A DNA stretch of 64,000 bases from Bordetella holmesii ATCC 51541 (GTDB taxonomy: Bacteria > Pseudomonadota > Gammaproteobacteria > Burkholderiales > Burkholderiaceae_B). The stretch is taken from the NCBI GenBank assembly GCA_000612485.1, contig CP007494.1:3596001-3660000 (forward strand), written 5' to 3'. The stretch's first letter is position 1; each line of letters begins with the position of its first letter. The position numbers and the translations under genes are program-made. Positions 1-10,249 of the stretch are shown here, piece after piece. The notes under the pieces are model-generated. The model did not search any database, was not told the DNA's origin, and worked only from the letters and a program-made list of their open reading frames with translations.

Positions 1-823
1 AATGCAGGCTCTGCGGCAACAGGCGGCCGGTGCCACTGTCTTCGAGGCGATCGAGCAGATGACGCAGGATACGGAAACTCGAGGGCACCACCCCGCTGGA
101 GTCGCCCGAGTGCACACCCTCGTCCAGTACCTGGACCTCGAGCGTACCGGAGACCATGCCGCGCAACGACGTTGTCATCCAAAGCTGGTCGTAGTTGCCC
201 GCCCCTGAATCCAGACAGACCACCAGTGCCACATTGCCCAGACGATCGCGCAGCGCATCCACATAAGGCAGCAGGTCATAGCTGCCGGACTCCTCACAGG
301 TCTCGACGATGCCCACGCAGCGCGGGCGCGGCACACCCTGTTTGTCCAGCGCCATGATGGCCGTCAATGACGCGTAGATGGCGTAGCCATCGTCCGCGCC
401 GCCGCGGCCATACAACTTGCCGTTTTCGTACTTGGGGGTCCAGGGGCCAAGATCCGAACGCCAGCCCGAGAACTCAGGTTGCTTGTCCAGGTGGCCGTAG
501 AGCAGCACGGTGTCGCCGTTGTCCTTGCGCGTGGCAGGCACATCAAAAAAGATGACGGGGGTGCGGCCAGGCAAACGCACCACTTCCACCGTCATGCCGT
601 GGATCTTCTGCGCCTGCACCCACTGAGCAGCGTCGCGCACCACCCGTTCGATATAGGCGTTTTTTTCCCAATCGGCGTCAAACGCCGGGCTCTTGGCCGG
701 AATGGCGATGTACTCGGTCAGCGCGGGGATAATTTCGGTATCCCATTTGTCATCGACAAAAGCCTGCAAGGCTTTCGGATCCAGAGTGGGAGGCAGGGCG
801 TCGTCAGGGACACGGGCGTTCAT
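1..823 (-). CDS. M20-family metallo-dipeptidase, 5' part only
   Basis: This is the N-terminal ~274 codons of a zinc peptidase of the M20/ArgE/CPG2 superfamily; the C-terminus lies beyond the window edge. Such enzymes hydrolyse dipeptides or N-acyl amino acids in the cytosol. Seen here: the metal motif LLYGHLDKQPE (H and D ligands) around residue 107, then YGRGGADDGYA with the bridging Asp, and an acidic EESGS motif. The ATG at 823 gives MNARVPDD, and no upstream in-frame alternative looks better. It lies on the same strand as purL upstream, but the strong hairpin at 920-956 separates the two transcripts. The substrate cannot be told. Confidence 0.9.
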   Translation of the reverse strand, partial: MNARVPDDALPPTLDPKALQAFVDDKWDTEIIPALTEYIAIPAKSPAFDADWEKNAYIERVVRDAAQWVQAQKIHGMTVEVVRLPGRTPVIFFDVPATRKDNGDTVLLYGHLDKQPEFSGWRSDLGPWTPKYENGKLYGRGGADDGYAIYASLTAIMALDKQGVPRPRCVGIVETCEESGSYDLLPYVDALRDRLGNVALVVCLDSGAGNYDQLWMTTSLRGMVSGTLEVQVLDEGVHSGDSSGVVPSSFRILRHLLDRLEDSGTGRLLPQSLH

Positions 824-919
824 GAGCGGTTCTCCGTTTGGGAGCAGGCATAGCGCGAAGCCGTTATTTTAAGCCGCAATCCGTCTGGCCGCGCGTTTCG
901 CCTAGCGGGGCTTGCTCAT

Positions 920-956
920 AAAAAACCCGGCAAGCGGCTGGTGGCCGCTTGCCGGG
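920..956 (-). terminator. Rho-independent terminator after purL
   Basis: A perfect 13-bp stem (926-938 pairing with 944-956) with a 5-base loop is followed on the minus strand by six T residues (920-925). It lies 24 bp past the purL stop and ahead of the dipeptidase gene. Confidence 0.9.
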
Positions 957-979
957 TTTGCGATAAGAGGATGCAGGAA

Positions 980-3900
980 TCAGCCCAACCACACTCGCGC
1001 ATTGCGGAAAAAGCGCATCCACGGCGTAAACGCGCCGCCGCTGTCTTTCTCGCCCCATTGCTGCGGCGCCCAGGACATCATGACATTACGCGTCACGCGT
1101 TCGGGATGCGGCATCAGCACGGTGAAGCGGCCATCGGCCGTGGTCACCGAGGTCAGGCCTTGCGGACTGCCGTTAGGGTTAAAGGGATAGACCTCGGTAG
1201 GCTTGCCGTGATTGTCGATGTAGCGGGCCGACGCCAGAACGCGGCTGGCATCGCCTTGCTGCGAGAAGTCGGCATAGCCTTCGCCGTGGGCCACCGCCAC
1301 CGGGATGCGCGCGCCTTCCATGCCGGCAAAAAAGATGGAGGGCGATGCCTGCACTTCCACCAGGGACAGACGCGCCTCGTACTTCTCGGATTGATTGCGC
1401 GTAAAGCGCGGCCAGAACTCGGCTCCGGGGATCATGGGCGCCAGTGCAGCCATCATCTGGCAACCGTTGCACACGCCCAAACCAAAGGTATCCGGACGGG
1501 CAAAGTAAGCGGCAAACTGATCCGACAGCTTGCTGTTAAAGCGGATGGTACGGGCCCAGCCCTCGCCGGCGCCCAGCACATCGCCATAGCTGAAGCCGCC
1601 CACTGCAACCAGGCCCTGCATGCCGGCCAGGTCGATGCGGCCAGACAGCAGATCGGTCATGTGTACGTCGACCGCCTCGAAACCCGACGTATCGAAGGCC
1701 CAGGCCATTTCAACCTGGCTATTGCAACCTTGCTCGCGCAAGATGGCTACCCGCGGACGCTTGCCCGTGGCGATGAACGGAGCCGCGACATCTTCCTGCG
1801 GATTGAAGGCGACACGCGGCGACAGGCCGGGATCGGTCGTGTCGTTCCAGACATCGAGTTCGGCCTGCGCGCAAGCGGGATTGTCGCGGCGCGCCATGAT
1901 GCGGTAGCTGACCTCGCTCCAGGCGCGGCCCAATTCGGCGCGCGGTTGGCCCCAGATCTTCTTGCCATCGCGGAAAAACTCAATCTCGTCGCCACCGTTG
2001 AGACCACCGATGACATGCGAATGCGCTGACAGACCCGCGCCGCGCAGCACCTGCATGACGGCATCGCGCTCAGAGGCGGAAACCTGAATGACCGCGCCGG
2101 CCTCTTCGGAGAACAGGGCCTTGAGCGTGAGTTCATCGCGCTGCACGGCCACCTGCTCGGGGCGGATCTTGTAGTCGCCCCAATCGGCCGACTGCGGATC
2201 GAAGGTCAGCATGTCGAGATTGACCGACACCCCCGTACGGCCGGCAAAGGCCATCTCGGCGATCGTGGCAAACAGGCCACCGTCGGAGCGATCATGGTAG
2301 GCCAGAATGGAGCCAGCCTCGGCCAGCGTGCGGATAGTCACGAAAAACGCACGCAGATCCTGCGGTTGATCGATATCCGGGACGGTCTGGCCCACCTGGT
2401 TGTATACCTGCGCGAGAATGGAGCCGCCCATGCGATGGCGGCCGCACCCGAGGTCGATGAAAATCAGCACGCTGTCGCCCGCCTCGCCGCGCAATTGCGG
2501 CGTCAGGCTGGCGCGCACGTCCCCCACCAGCGAGAAGGCCGTCACGATGAGCGAGACGGGCGAGATGACCTGCCGCGACTCGCCATCTTCGGCCCAGGTG
2601 GTCTTCATGGACAGCGAGTCCTTGCCCACCGGGATGGATAGACCAACGGCCTGGCACAACTCACTGACGGCACTGACGGTGTCATACAGCGCCGCATCTT
2701 GGCCCGGCACTCCGCAGGCCGCCATCCAGTTGGCCGACAGCTTGATGTCCTCCATGCGCGCCACATCGGCCGAGGCCAGATTGGTCAGCGCTTCGGCCAC
2801 CGCCATGCGGCCCGAGGCCGGCGCGTCCAGCATGGCCAGCGGCGTACGCTCACCCATGGACATCGCTTCACCGCGGAACCCTTCGTAGTCGGCCAGCGTG
2901 ACGGCGGCGTCGGCCACCGGAATCTGCCAGGGACCGACCATCTGGTCACGGCTGGACAACCCGCCCACCGTACGGTCGCCAATGGTGATGAGGAAGCTCT
3001 TGTTGGCCACGGTCGGGTGGCGCAGCACGCGATAGGCTGCCTCGGTCAGATCGATACCGGCCAGATCCAGCGGTGCGGACACGCCCGGCAGGCGCTGTAC
3101 GTCACGCGTCATGCGGGGGGCTTGCCCAGAATGACATCGATGGGGACATCGACCGGGCGAACCTCGTCGGCACGCTGCGCGCGCACGGCATCCAGGCCCG
3201 GCAGGCCTTCGCCATCGACCACGCGCAACTGGCGCTCTTCAGTGGCCACGCCCACGACGGCAAACGGGCAGCGTTCACGCCGGGCGATGGCTTCAAAGCG
3301 CGGCAGATCCTGCGGCAAGATGGCAAGCACGTAACGCTCTTGCGATTCATTGCTCCAGATCTCGGCCGGCGACAAGCCGGACTCTTCCAGCGGAACGCGC
3401 GTCAAATCAAACGTGGCGCCCCGCCCGGCATCGTTGACCAGCTCGGGGAAGGCATTGGAAAGGCCGCCTGCCCCCACGTCGTGGATAGCCAGAATGGGTT
3501 CTCGGCGCCTTGCTGCCAGCAGCGGTCGATGACTTCCTGGGCACGGCGCTCCAGCTCGGGGTTGCCGCGTTGCACGCTGTCGAAATCCAGTTCGGCCGAA
3601 TTGCTACCCACACTCATGCTGGAAGCCGCGCCGCCGCCCATGCCGATGCGGAAACCCGGTCCCCCCAATTGCATCAGCAGCGCGCCCGGCGGCAATGGAT
3701 CCTTGTGGGTCAGGCCAGCATCGATGCTGCCCAGACCACCCGCGATCATGATGGGCTTGTGATAGCCCCAGCGCGTACCACCGGCGGTCTGCTCGAAGCT
3801 GCGGAAATAACCCAGCAGATTGGGGCGGCCGAACTCATTGTTAAATGCGGCTCCACCGATGGGGCCATCGATCATGATGGACAGCGGCGAGGCGATCCGA

Positions 3901-5060
3901 TCCGGCAGGCCGTGGTGATCGGCCTCCCAAGATTGCAAGGCGTCGTCAAAGCGCAGGTGCGACACGGTAAAGCCGGTCAGGCCCGCCTTGGGCTTGGAGC
4001 CTCGGCCGGTGGCGCCTTCATCGCGAATTTCGCCGCCCGCGCCCGTTGCCGCACCCGGGAAAGGCGCTATTGCGGTGGGGTGATTGTGGGTTTCGACCTT
4101 CATGAGCGTATGCATGATCGCATCGCGGCGCACATAGCGCGCGCCTTCGGCGCCCTCGCCTGCCTGACCCGGCAGGCCCGCCTGGAAGCGTTGCGCCGGG
4201 CCGCCCTCCATGATGGCAGCGTTGTCCGAATACGCCACGACCGTACCCTGAGGCTGAGCCTTGTGCGTCGCACGGATCATGCCAAACAGCGTGTTGGGCT
4301 GCTCCTGGCCATCGATGACCCAGTCGGCGTTGAAAATCTTGTGCCGGCAATGTTCGCTATTGGCCTGGGCGAACATCATCAACTCCACATCGGTGGGGTC
4401 GCGATCCAGGTCGCCAAAGGCCTTGGTGAGATAGTCGATCTCGTCTTCCGACAAAGCCAGACCCAGGCTGGTGTTGGCCGCTTCCAGCGCAGCGCGTCCT
4501 TCGGCCTTGACCGCCACGGTGCGCATGGGCTTGCCGGCCAGCGGCGTAAACAGCGCCTGGCCATCGAAATCGGCCTGTACGACCGTCTCGGTCATGCGGT
4601 CATGCAGGCAATCCGCCGCGCGCGCCAGCATGTCCGCGTCAAAGGACTTGCTGCCAAGCAAACCACGCTCAGGGGTGATGAGGTAACGCACCCCGCGCTC
4701 GATGCGGTGCACGCTGTCCAGGCCACAGTTGTGCGCGATGTCGGTGGCCTTGCTGGCCCAGGGCGAAATCGTGCCAAGACGGGGGATGACCAATAGCGCC
4801 AGGCCCTTGGCGGCAGGTTCGCCGGCAACGGGCGTGCCGTAATCCAGCAGTTGAACGAGGTGAGTCTGCTGCTCGGCCGACAAAGCCTTGTCGGTTTGCA
4901 CGAAGTGTTCGTAGCGGGCGGATATGTCCGCCACCGGCAGGCCGGCCTTTTTCAGTTGCGTGAGAAGTCGCTCACGGCGAAATGAGGACAGGACGGAGGA
5001 ACCGGGCAGATGCTGGACAAGGGACACGATGCGGGCGCCGTAGGGAAGAAAGAGGATCAA
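980..5060 (-). CDS. purL: Phosphoribosylformylglycinamidine (FGAM) synthase, with two apparent frameshifts
   Basis: Large single-chain FGAM synthase of purine biosynthesis, converting FGAR, glutamine and ATP to FGAM. Seen: the N-terminal PurS-like part, [44 protein letters not shown], and a C-terminal class I glutaminase domain with the nucleophile motif GVCNGCQMM and HPERVTRN. The frame breaks twice. At 3496-3498 a CCC run (minus strand) needs a fourth C to give [13 protein letters not shown]. At 3115-3120 a C6 run needs a seventh C to give ILGKPPRMTRDV. With both bases restored the frame is exact. No ATG is available; GTG at 5027 (1349 residues) or TTG at 5060 (1360) are the candidate starts. 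Two single-base C losses in a central biosynthetic gene look like sequence errors rather than decay. Confidence 0.93.
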
Positions 5061-5404
5061 AACATGATTTTACCTGCTTGGCGGGGGTAAACCCGGACCA
5101 ATTCCCAACTCGGGTGAATTAGTGCTCTGCCAGCGAGGTCGGCAGCAGCGTTACAAAATCCCGTTCGGCTCGCCAAACCGGCATGCTGCGATGCAACGTG
5201 CGACCCCAACAGGCCCGGGATGTCACGGTGTTCCCTTTCCGTGAATGGCCGATTCAGCCAACCGTCAGCGTCATTTGCTGCCGCGCAACATGTTGCAATC
5301 GCCCCGCACCGCGGGAAAACACGAAGACATGCCGGGATTCGGCGACGGTAGGATGCAGCCTCCTCTTACCCACAAGAGCTGCCCAACAGCCTTAGACGCC
5401 GTTC
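5061..5404. other. Intergenic region between purL and the TRAP operon
   Basis: 344 bp separating divergent purL and dctQ. No coding potential was recognised. It must hold both promoters, but no convincing operator or riboswitch is visible. Confidence 0.6.
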
Positions 5405-5807
5405 GTGATGCACCGCCCCCAAGAAGAGCCGCTCGAACCCATACTCCCGGCAGAAACCGCCCCCCCGGTCAAAGTGCCTCTGGCCATCGAGGACTGGCTG
5501 GCCGTGATTCTGCTGGCCGCTCTGGCCCTGATCACCTTCGGCAATGTCCTGGTCCGTTATCTGACCGACCAGTCCTTTGCCTGGACAGAAGAGATTTCCG
5601 TTTTTCTGCTGATTGTCCTGACCATGGCCGGCGGCAGCCTGGCGTTTGTACGCAATCATCACATCCGCATCGAAATCCTCGCCGACAACGGCAGCCCCCG
5701 GCGCCAGCGCATACTGGGTTTGATCTCCAACGTCTGCGTGCTGTTTTTCTTTGCTTTGCTGACCGTGCTCTCGACGCGGCTGGTCTATGACTGACCTGCC
5801 CCCAGAT

Positions 5808-6702
5808 TTAGTACGGCACCGACATAGAGCCCAGGGGTAAAAGACCTTCTTTCTGATGAGCCTGCACGAATTGCGCCGGCGTTAAATATCCGAGCGCGCT
5901 GTGAGGCCGATCGGTGTTGTACTCGACTCGCCAGTTTTCGATCAAGCTTTTAGCCTGTCGCAGGGACAAGAACCAGTGCTAGTTAAGGCATTCGTCGCGG
6001 AACTTGCCGTTGAAACTTTCGATATAAGCGTTCTCCACCGGCTTACCCGGCCGAATAAACGACAGCTTTACGCCTGCTTGGTAGGCCCCCAGGCGTCCAA
6101 GGCTCTTCCGGCGAACTCTGGCCCGTTGTCCACGGTAATAGATCGCGGCAGGCCACGCATCTCCGCCAGCCGTTGCAGCACCATGGCAACACGCAGTCCC
6201 GGCAACGACGTATCGACCTCGATGGCCAGGCATTCGCGAGTGTAGTCATCGACGATAGTCAAACAGCGGAATCGGCGGCCATAGGCTAGGCCGTCGGCCA
6301 CAAAGTCCATTGACCAACTCTGATTCGGCGCGATTGCCGCTGGGCGAACCACGCGCTCGGTCGCCGCGATTCGCTTACGCTTTCGTTTTCGCACGCTTAA
6401 CCCTGCCAGACTGTACAGCCGCCAGATTCGCTTGTGATTTGCTTGCCAGCCTTCGCGACGTAAGAGCACATGGATCCTCCGATAGCCGTAGCGTCGTTTC
6501 GCCACTGCCATCTCTTTCATGCGCTCGGTCAGCGCAGCATCGCCTGAGCGTGTGCTCTCGTAGGCAAACAGCGACCGCGAAATTCCTACCAGCCCACAGG
6601 CCCGGGTAACACCCATGCTGCGCTCGGTCATTAATGTCCTGACCGCCTCGCGTTTGGCCTGCGGGCTGACTACTTTCGGCTTAGCAGATCCTGAAGCGCC
6701 GC
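5808..6702 (-). pseudogene. IS407-group transposase OrfB, frameshifted and with a nonsense codon
   Basis: rve/DDE integrase domain: the HTH_21-like segment (YGYRRIHVLL), the first Asp in SWSMDFVADG, the second in ITVDNGPEF and the catalytic Glu in NAYIESFNGK. After LDAW a run of five G (minus strand; C5 at about 6086-6090) throws the frame by two relative to the expected AYQAGVKL. A TAG replaces GAG directly after FRDECLN, where the second copy reads NEHWF. Both lesions precede or hit the C-terminal region, so the transposase is inactive. The 5' limit is approximate because OrfB is normally made by frameshifting from OrfA. Confidence 0.85.
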
Positions 6703-6936
6703 CTTGTCCAGCATCGACTCGGCCAACAGCTTCTTGAGCTTGTTGTTCTCCTGCTCCAGCTCCTTGAGCCTCTGAGCGTCCGACACCGTCATGCCACCGA
6801 ACTTCGCCTTCCAGTTGTAGTACGTTGCCTCGGAGATTCCGTGCTTGCGGCACAACTCTGCGGGCTTGGCACCTGCATCGGCTTCCTTGAGCACGCCGAT
6901 GATTTGCTCTTCCGTAAATCGTTTCTTCATTGCCAT
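6670..6936 (-). CDS. IS407-group transposase OrfA (HTH_Tnp_1)
   Basis: An 88-residue OrfA protein with an N-terminal helix-turn-helix (KKRFTEEQIIGVLKEAD, ELCRKHGISEATYYNWK) that binds the IS ends, followed by a leucine-rich coiled coil (LKELEQENNKLKKLL) used for multimerisation. It is intact here. In the second copy this gene is missing because an IS21-family element cuts the IS. Confidence 0.9.
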   Translation of the reverse strand: MAMKKRFTEEQIIGVLKEADAGAKPAELCRKHGISEATYYNWKAKFGGMTVSDAQRLKELEQENNKLKKLLAESMLDKAALQDLLSRK

Positions 6937-7140
6937 TCCTTTGGGAACGGACTCTACATCGATTTCGTACTAATCACGGGGAGCAGGTCATGACGAGTTC
7001 AGGTTTGAAGAAACCTCTCCGGCCATTGGTCTGCCCACGTGGTGGTACTCGATCTGGTTGCCCATCTTCTCGGCCGGCATCACCCTGCGCGTTCTGGGAT
7101 CGTTGATTCGTCTAGCGCGCCGGCGCCAGGAGACCGGGCC

Positions 7141-8439
7141 ATGATCGCCACCCTGCTGTTTGTGGTCTTCATCGGGCTGATGGTCATCGGCGTGCCGGTT
7201 GGCGTAGCCCTGGGTCTGGCCGGCACCCTGGCCATCGTCCTGTCCAACACCGATGTCGCCTGGTTCGGCCTGCTGGCCGTGCCTCAGAACTTCTACGCCG
7301 GCCTGGCGAAGTATCCCCTGTTGGCCATTCCGATGTTCGTGCTGGTCGGATCGATCTTCGATCGCTCGGGCGTGGCCAAGCGGTTGGTGGACTTCGCCAT
7401 TTCCATCTTTGGCCGCAGCCCCGGCATGCTGCCCATGATATCCATCTTCGTGGCGATGTTTCTGGGCGGTATTTCGGGCTCAGGGCCGGCCTGTGCCGCC
7501 GCCGTGGGCGCAGTGATGATCACTGCCATGTCACGTGCAGGCTACCCCAAACCCTATTCGGCCGCCGTCGTGGCTGCCGGCGCGGCCACCGACATTCTCA
7601 TCCCACCGTCTGTCGCCTTCATCATTTACTCCGTGCTGGTTCCGGAAGCGTCGGTGCCCGCACTCTTTGCCGCCGGCATGGTGCCGGGCATTCTGGCCGG
7701 GCTGGCACTCATCGTTCCTGCGGTCTGGATGGCGCGCCGCCACGGTATGGGGCAGTTGGAAGTCAAGCTGCCCCGCCCGCCGTTCTGGCAAAGCCTGCGC
7801 GATGTGCTATGGGGTCTGGCCGCGCCGGTTCTCATCCTCGGCGGCATGCGCCTGGGTTGGTTCACGCCGACCGAAGCGGCCGTGGTGGCGGTCTTCTACG
7901 GGTTGTTCGTCGGCATGTGCGTACATCGCACGATCAAAGTCAGAGATCTGTTTCCCATTCTGCGCGAGGCGGCCGAATTATCCGCCGTCATCATGATGGT
8001 CGTGACGCTGGCAGGCATTTTTGCCTGGGCACTGTCGACGCTGAGCGTCATCGATCCCACCACCAACGCCATCGTGCACTCGGGCCTTGGCGAGTATGGC
8101 GTGCTCGCGTTGTTGATCGTGCTGCTGATGACGGTGGGGATGTTCCTGGATGGTATTTCCATCTTCCTGATCTTCGTGCCCCTGCTGATGCCGATCGCAA
8201 AAGCCTATGGCTGGGACCCGGTTTGGTTCGGCGTCATCCTCACCTTGAAGGTCGCGCTTGGGCAGTTCACCCCGCCGCTGGCCGTCAACCTGATGGTGTC
8301 GTGCCGCATCGCGCGCGTACCGATGGAATCGACCATTCCCTGGGTAATCTGGCTGCTGGCCGGGATGATGGTGGTACTGATAGCTGTCCTGGCTTACCCG
8401 CAATTGGCACTCTGGTTGCCGCATCGGCTGGGCTATTGA
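7141..8439 (+). CDS. dctM: TRAP transporter large permease subunit DctM
   Basis: A 432-residue, 12-helix permease of the DctM/SiaM family. It forms the ion-driven transport channel together with DctQ and the periplasmic receptor. Typical features seen: the hydrophobic start IATLLFVVFIGLMVIGVPVG, FLGGISGSGPACAAAVG in the middle, ILIPPSVAFIIY, and LGQFTPPLAVNLMV near the end. The ATG at 7141 overlaps the dctQ stop. A longer upstream reading frame exists but is the shadow of dctQ. Translation may be reduced because the coupled upstream gene is cut by an IS. The substrate is unknown, probably an organic acid. Confidence 0.93.
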   Translation: MIATLLFVVFIGLMVIGVPVGVALGLAGTLAIVLSNTDVAWFGLLAVPQNFYAGLAKYPLLAIPMFVLVGSIFDRSGVAKRLVDFAISIFGRSPGMLPMISIFVAMFLGGISGSGPACAAAVGAVMITAMSRAGYPKPYSAAVVAAGAATDILIPPSVAFIIYSVLVPEASVPALFAAGMVPGILAGLALIVPAVWMARRHGMGQLEVKLPRPPFWQSLRDVLWGLAAPVLILGGMRLGWFTPTEAAVVAVFYGLFVGMCVHRTIKVRDLFPILREAAELSAVIMMVVTLAGIFAWALSTLSVIDPTTNAIVHSGLGEYGVLALLIVLLMTVGMFLDGISIFLIFVPLLMPIAKAYGWDPVWFGVILTLKVALGQFTPPLAVNLMVSCRIARVPMESTIPWVIWLLAGMMVVLIAVLAYPQLALWLPHRLGY

Positions 8440-8481
8440 GCCCGGCCCCATAACAAAGCAAGCACAAACCGAGGAGACTCC

Positions 8482-9510
8482 ATGAAGCTATCCCGTCTTT
8501 TGAGCGCGGCCCTGCTGACCGCCACCACCCTGGCGTTGCCCCACGCTCAAGCGCAGAACTACAAGCCGGAGTACAAGCTCTCCATCGTGGTGGGCACGAG
8601 CTTTCCGTGGGGCCAGGGGGCCGAGATCTGGGCCAAGCTGGTGCGCGAGCGTACCGATGGCCGTATCAACATCAAGGTGTATCCCGGCACCTCGCTCGTG
8701 CAGGGCGACCAGACGCGCGAATTCACGGCCATCCGTCAAGGCGTGATCGACATGGCCGTGGGCTCGACCATCAACTGGTCGCCGCAGGTCAAACAGCTCA
8801 ATCTGTTTTCCTTGCCCTTCCTCATGCCTGACTACGCCGCCATCGACGCATTGGTGCAAGGCGAAGTGGGCAAGGAGATATTCAAGTACATCGAAAAAGC
8901 CGGCGTCGTCCCACTGGCCTGGGGCGAGAATGGCTACCGCCAGCTCTCGAACTCCAAGCACGTCATCAAGATGCCCGCAGACATGAAGGGGCTGAAACTG
9001 CGCGTGGTCGGCTCGCCGCTATACATCGACACGTTCACCGCCCTGGGAGCCAATCCCACGCAGATGAGCTGGGCCGATGCACAACCCGCGCTGGCCAGCG
9101 GCGCCGTCGATGGGCAGGAAAACCCTCTGTCGATTTATACCGGCTCCAAGCTCTACACTGTGGGCCAGAAATACCTGACGCTGTGGAACTACGTGGCCGA
9201 CCCTCTCATCTACGTGGTCAACCGTGACGTCTGGAACTCATGGAGCGAAAAAGATCGCGAGATCGTGCGTCAGGCGGCGCTGGACTCTGGCAAGCAGGAG
9301 ATCGTCATTGCACGCAAGGGTGTCACGCCACAGGACCCCTCGCTGCTCAAGGAGATCGAGAGCCACGGCGTGACCATTACCAATCTGGATGCCAGCCAGC
9401 ACGCCGCCTTTGTAGACGCCACCAAGAGCGTCTACACCAAATGGAAGAAACAGATCGGCGAGGATCTGGTCAATCTGGCCGAGAAGTCCGTCGCCGAACG
9501 CAAGCAATAA
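8482..9510 (+). CDS. dctP: TRAP transporter periplasmic solute-binding protein DctP
   Basis: 342 residues beginning with a Sec signal peptide (MKLSRLLSAALLTATTLALP, cleavage near AQAQ). The DctP fold is recognisable from GQGAEIWAKLVRERT, VYPGTSLVQGD, LPFLMPDYAAIDAL, the ligand-contacting Arg in LKLRVVGSP, and NPTQMSWADAQPAL. It follows dctM by 42 bp with a GAGGAG ribosome-binding site and closes the three-gene TRAP operon ahead of a strong terminator. It binds the substrate, most likely a carboxylate, in the periplasm and delivers it to DctQM. Confidence 0.93.
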   Translation: MKLSRLLSAALLTATTLALPHAQAQNYKPEYKLSIVVGTSFPWGQGAEIWAKLVRERTDGRINIKVYPGTSLVQGDQTREFTAIRQGVIDMAVGSTINWSPQVKQLNLFSLPFLMPDYAAIDALVQGEVGKEIFKYIEKAGVVPLAWGENGYRQLSNSKHVIKMPADMKGLKLRVVGSPLYIDTFTALGANPTQMSWADAQPALASGAVDGQENPLSIYTGSKLYTVGQKYLTLWNYVADPLIYVVNRDVWNSWSEKDREIVRQAALDSGKQEIVIARKGVTPQDPSLLKEIESHGVTITNLDASQHAAFVDATKSVYTKWKKQIGEDLVNLAEKSVAERKQ

Positions 9511-9584
9511 GCAGCAGCCCAAGGGGAACGGTGGCTCCGGCCACCGACGCAAGGCAAGGGCGTCAATAATCCCTTCCAAACCAC

Positions 9585-9618
9585 GGGCGCTGGCCACAAG
9601 CCAGCGCCCGTTTCTTTT
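9585..9618 (+). terminator. Rho-independent terminator of the TRAP operon
   Basis: Perfect 10-bp stem (9585-9594 with 9600-9609), 5-base loop, then a T-rich tail GTTTCTTTT. It lies between dctP and the convergent greB and may serve both. Confidence 0.88.
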
Positions 9619-9624
9619 GGGCAA

Positions 9625-10191
9625 TCAGTCCTGCCGGGGCGGATAGCGGACCTCGAGGATGTCCAGCTCCTGAATCCCACCAGGCGTGCGCAGTACCACC
9701 GTATCGCCCTCACGCGCTTTGATGAGCGCCCGCGCCACGGGCGAAATCCAGCTGATCTTACCGCCCAGCGGCTCGGCCTCATCCACCCCGACGATACTCA
9801 CGGTGTGCTCTTCGCCGGTCTTGTCGGCATAGATCACCGTCGCACCGAAAAATACCTGGTCACGGTTGGGCTGCAACGATGCGTCGACCACCTCGGCCAG
9901 CTCGAGCCGTTTGGTCAGAAAACGCATCCGCCGGTCTATCTCGCGCAAGCGCTTCTTGCCATAAAGATAGTCGCCGTTTTCAGAGCGGTCGCCGTTGGAC
10001 GCCGCCCAGGACACGATCTGCACCACGCTGGGTCTTTCGACCGTCATCAGATGCGCCAGCTCGTCACGCAGCCGCGCATAGCCTTCGGGCGTCATATAGT
10101 TGCGCGTACCCGCGGGCAGCGCCTGCGCCTGCGCCTGCGGCAAGTCATCGTCATCGTCACGATCGGATTCTTTGACAAAAGCCTTGTTCAT
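9625..10191 (-). CDS. greB: Transcript cleavage factor GreB
   Basis: A 188-residue member of the GreA/GreB family, which enters the RNA polymerase secondary channel and stimulates cleavage of backtracked RNA. Seen: the N-terminal coiled coil with the acidic tip NGDRSENGDYLYGKKRLREID and the C-terminal FKBP-like domain (FFGATVIYADKTGEEHTV, SWISPVARALI). The ATG at 10191 gives MNKAFVKES; a longer frame upstream is not needed. It carries about 30 extra N-terminal residues, including a run of five Asp, compared with the 158-residue E. coli protein. It is convergent with dctP. Confidence 0.9.
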   Translation of the reverse strand: MNKAFVKESDRDDDDDLPQAQAQALPAGTRNYMTPEGYARLRDELAHLMTVERPSVVQIVSWAASNGDRSENGDYLYGKKRLREIDRRMRFLTKRLELAEVVDASLQPNRDQVFFGATVIYADKTGEEHTVSIVGVDEAEPLGGKISWISPVARALIKAREGDTVVLRTPGGIQELDILEVRYPPRQD

Positions 10192-10249
10192 GGCAAACCC
10201 AATGAAGACGCGGCACCCGCGGGGCACCCATTCAGGATGAAAGACAGGT

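Larger units (their letters stand above)
5792..6990 (-). mobile_element. IS3-family (IS407-group) insertion sequence, copy 1, 1199 bp
   Basis: The imperfect terminal inverted repeats begin TGACCTGC and share TTAGTAC further in: left end at 5792, right end at 6990. It is flanked by a 4-bp direct repeat TGAC (5788-5791 and 6991-6994); 4-bp duplications are characteristic of the IS407 group. It carries orfA and a degenerate orfB in minus orientation, opposite to the interrupted dctQ. A second, 3'-truncated copy lies at 61984-62898. Confidence 0.95.
5405..7144 (+). pseudogene. dctQ: TRAP transporter small membrane subunit DctQ, split by an IS
   Basis: Four-helix small permease subunit of a tripartite ATP-independent periplasmic transporter. 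Codons 1-129 (5405-5791) end at RLVYD; the rest (6995-7144) resumes with EFRFEETSPAIG and finishes LARRRQETGP. Removing the IS and one TGAC copy gives a 178-residue protein of normal family length, so the insertion is clean. The start is GTG 5405 or ATG 5408. Its stop overlaps the dctM start (ATGA at 7141-7144), showing translational coupling in the original operon. As it stands, the small subunit is truncated after about three membrane segments and transport is probably lost. Confidence 0.93.

Noticed and set aside
941..4796. Plus-strand open frames 941-2029 and 3510-4796
   Set aside because: Antisense shadows of purL, whose minus-strand product has all family motifs.
6068..6853. The full 261-codon frame as the OrfB start in IS copy 1
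   Set aside because: The first ~55 codons overlap orfA in another frame and lack integrase features; OrfB homology starts near 6702 and is normally reached by frameshifting from orfA.
7039..7140. Upstream extension of dctM to a start at 7039
   Set aside because: This stretch is the 3' end of dctQ in another frame; DctM proteins begin at the hydrophobic segment starting at 7141.
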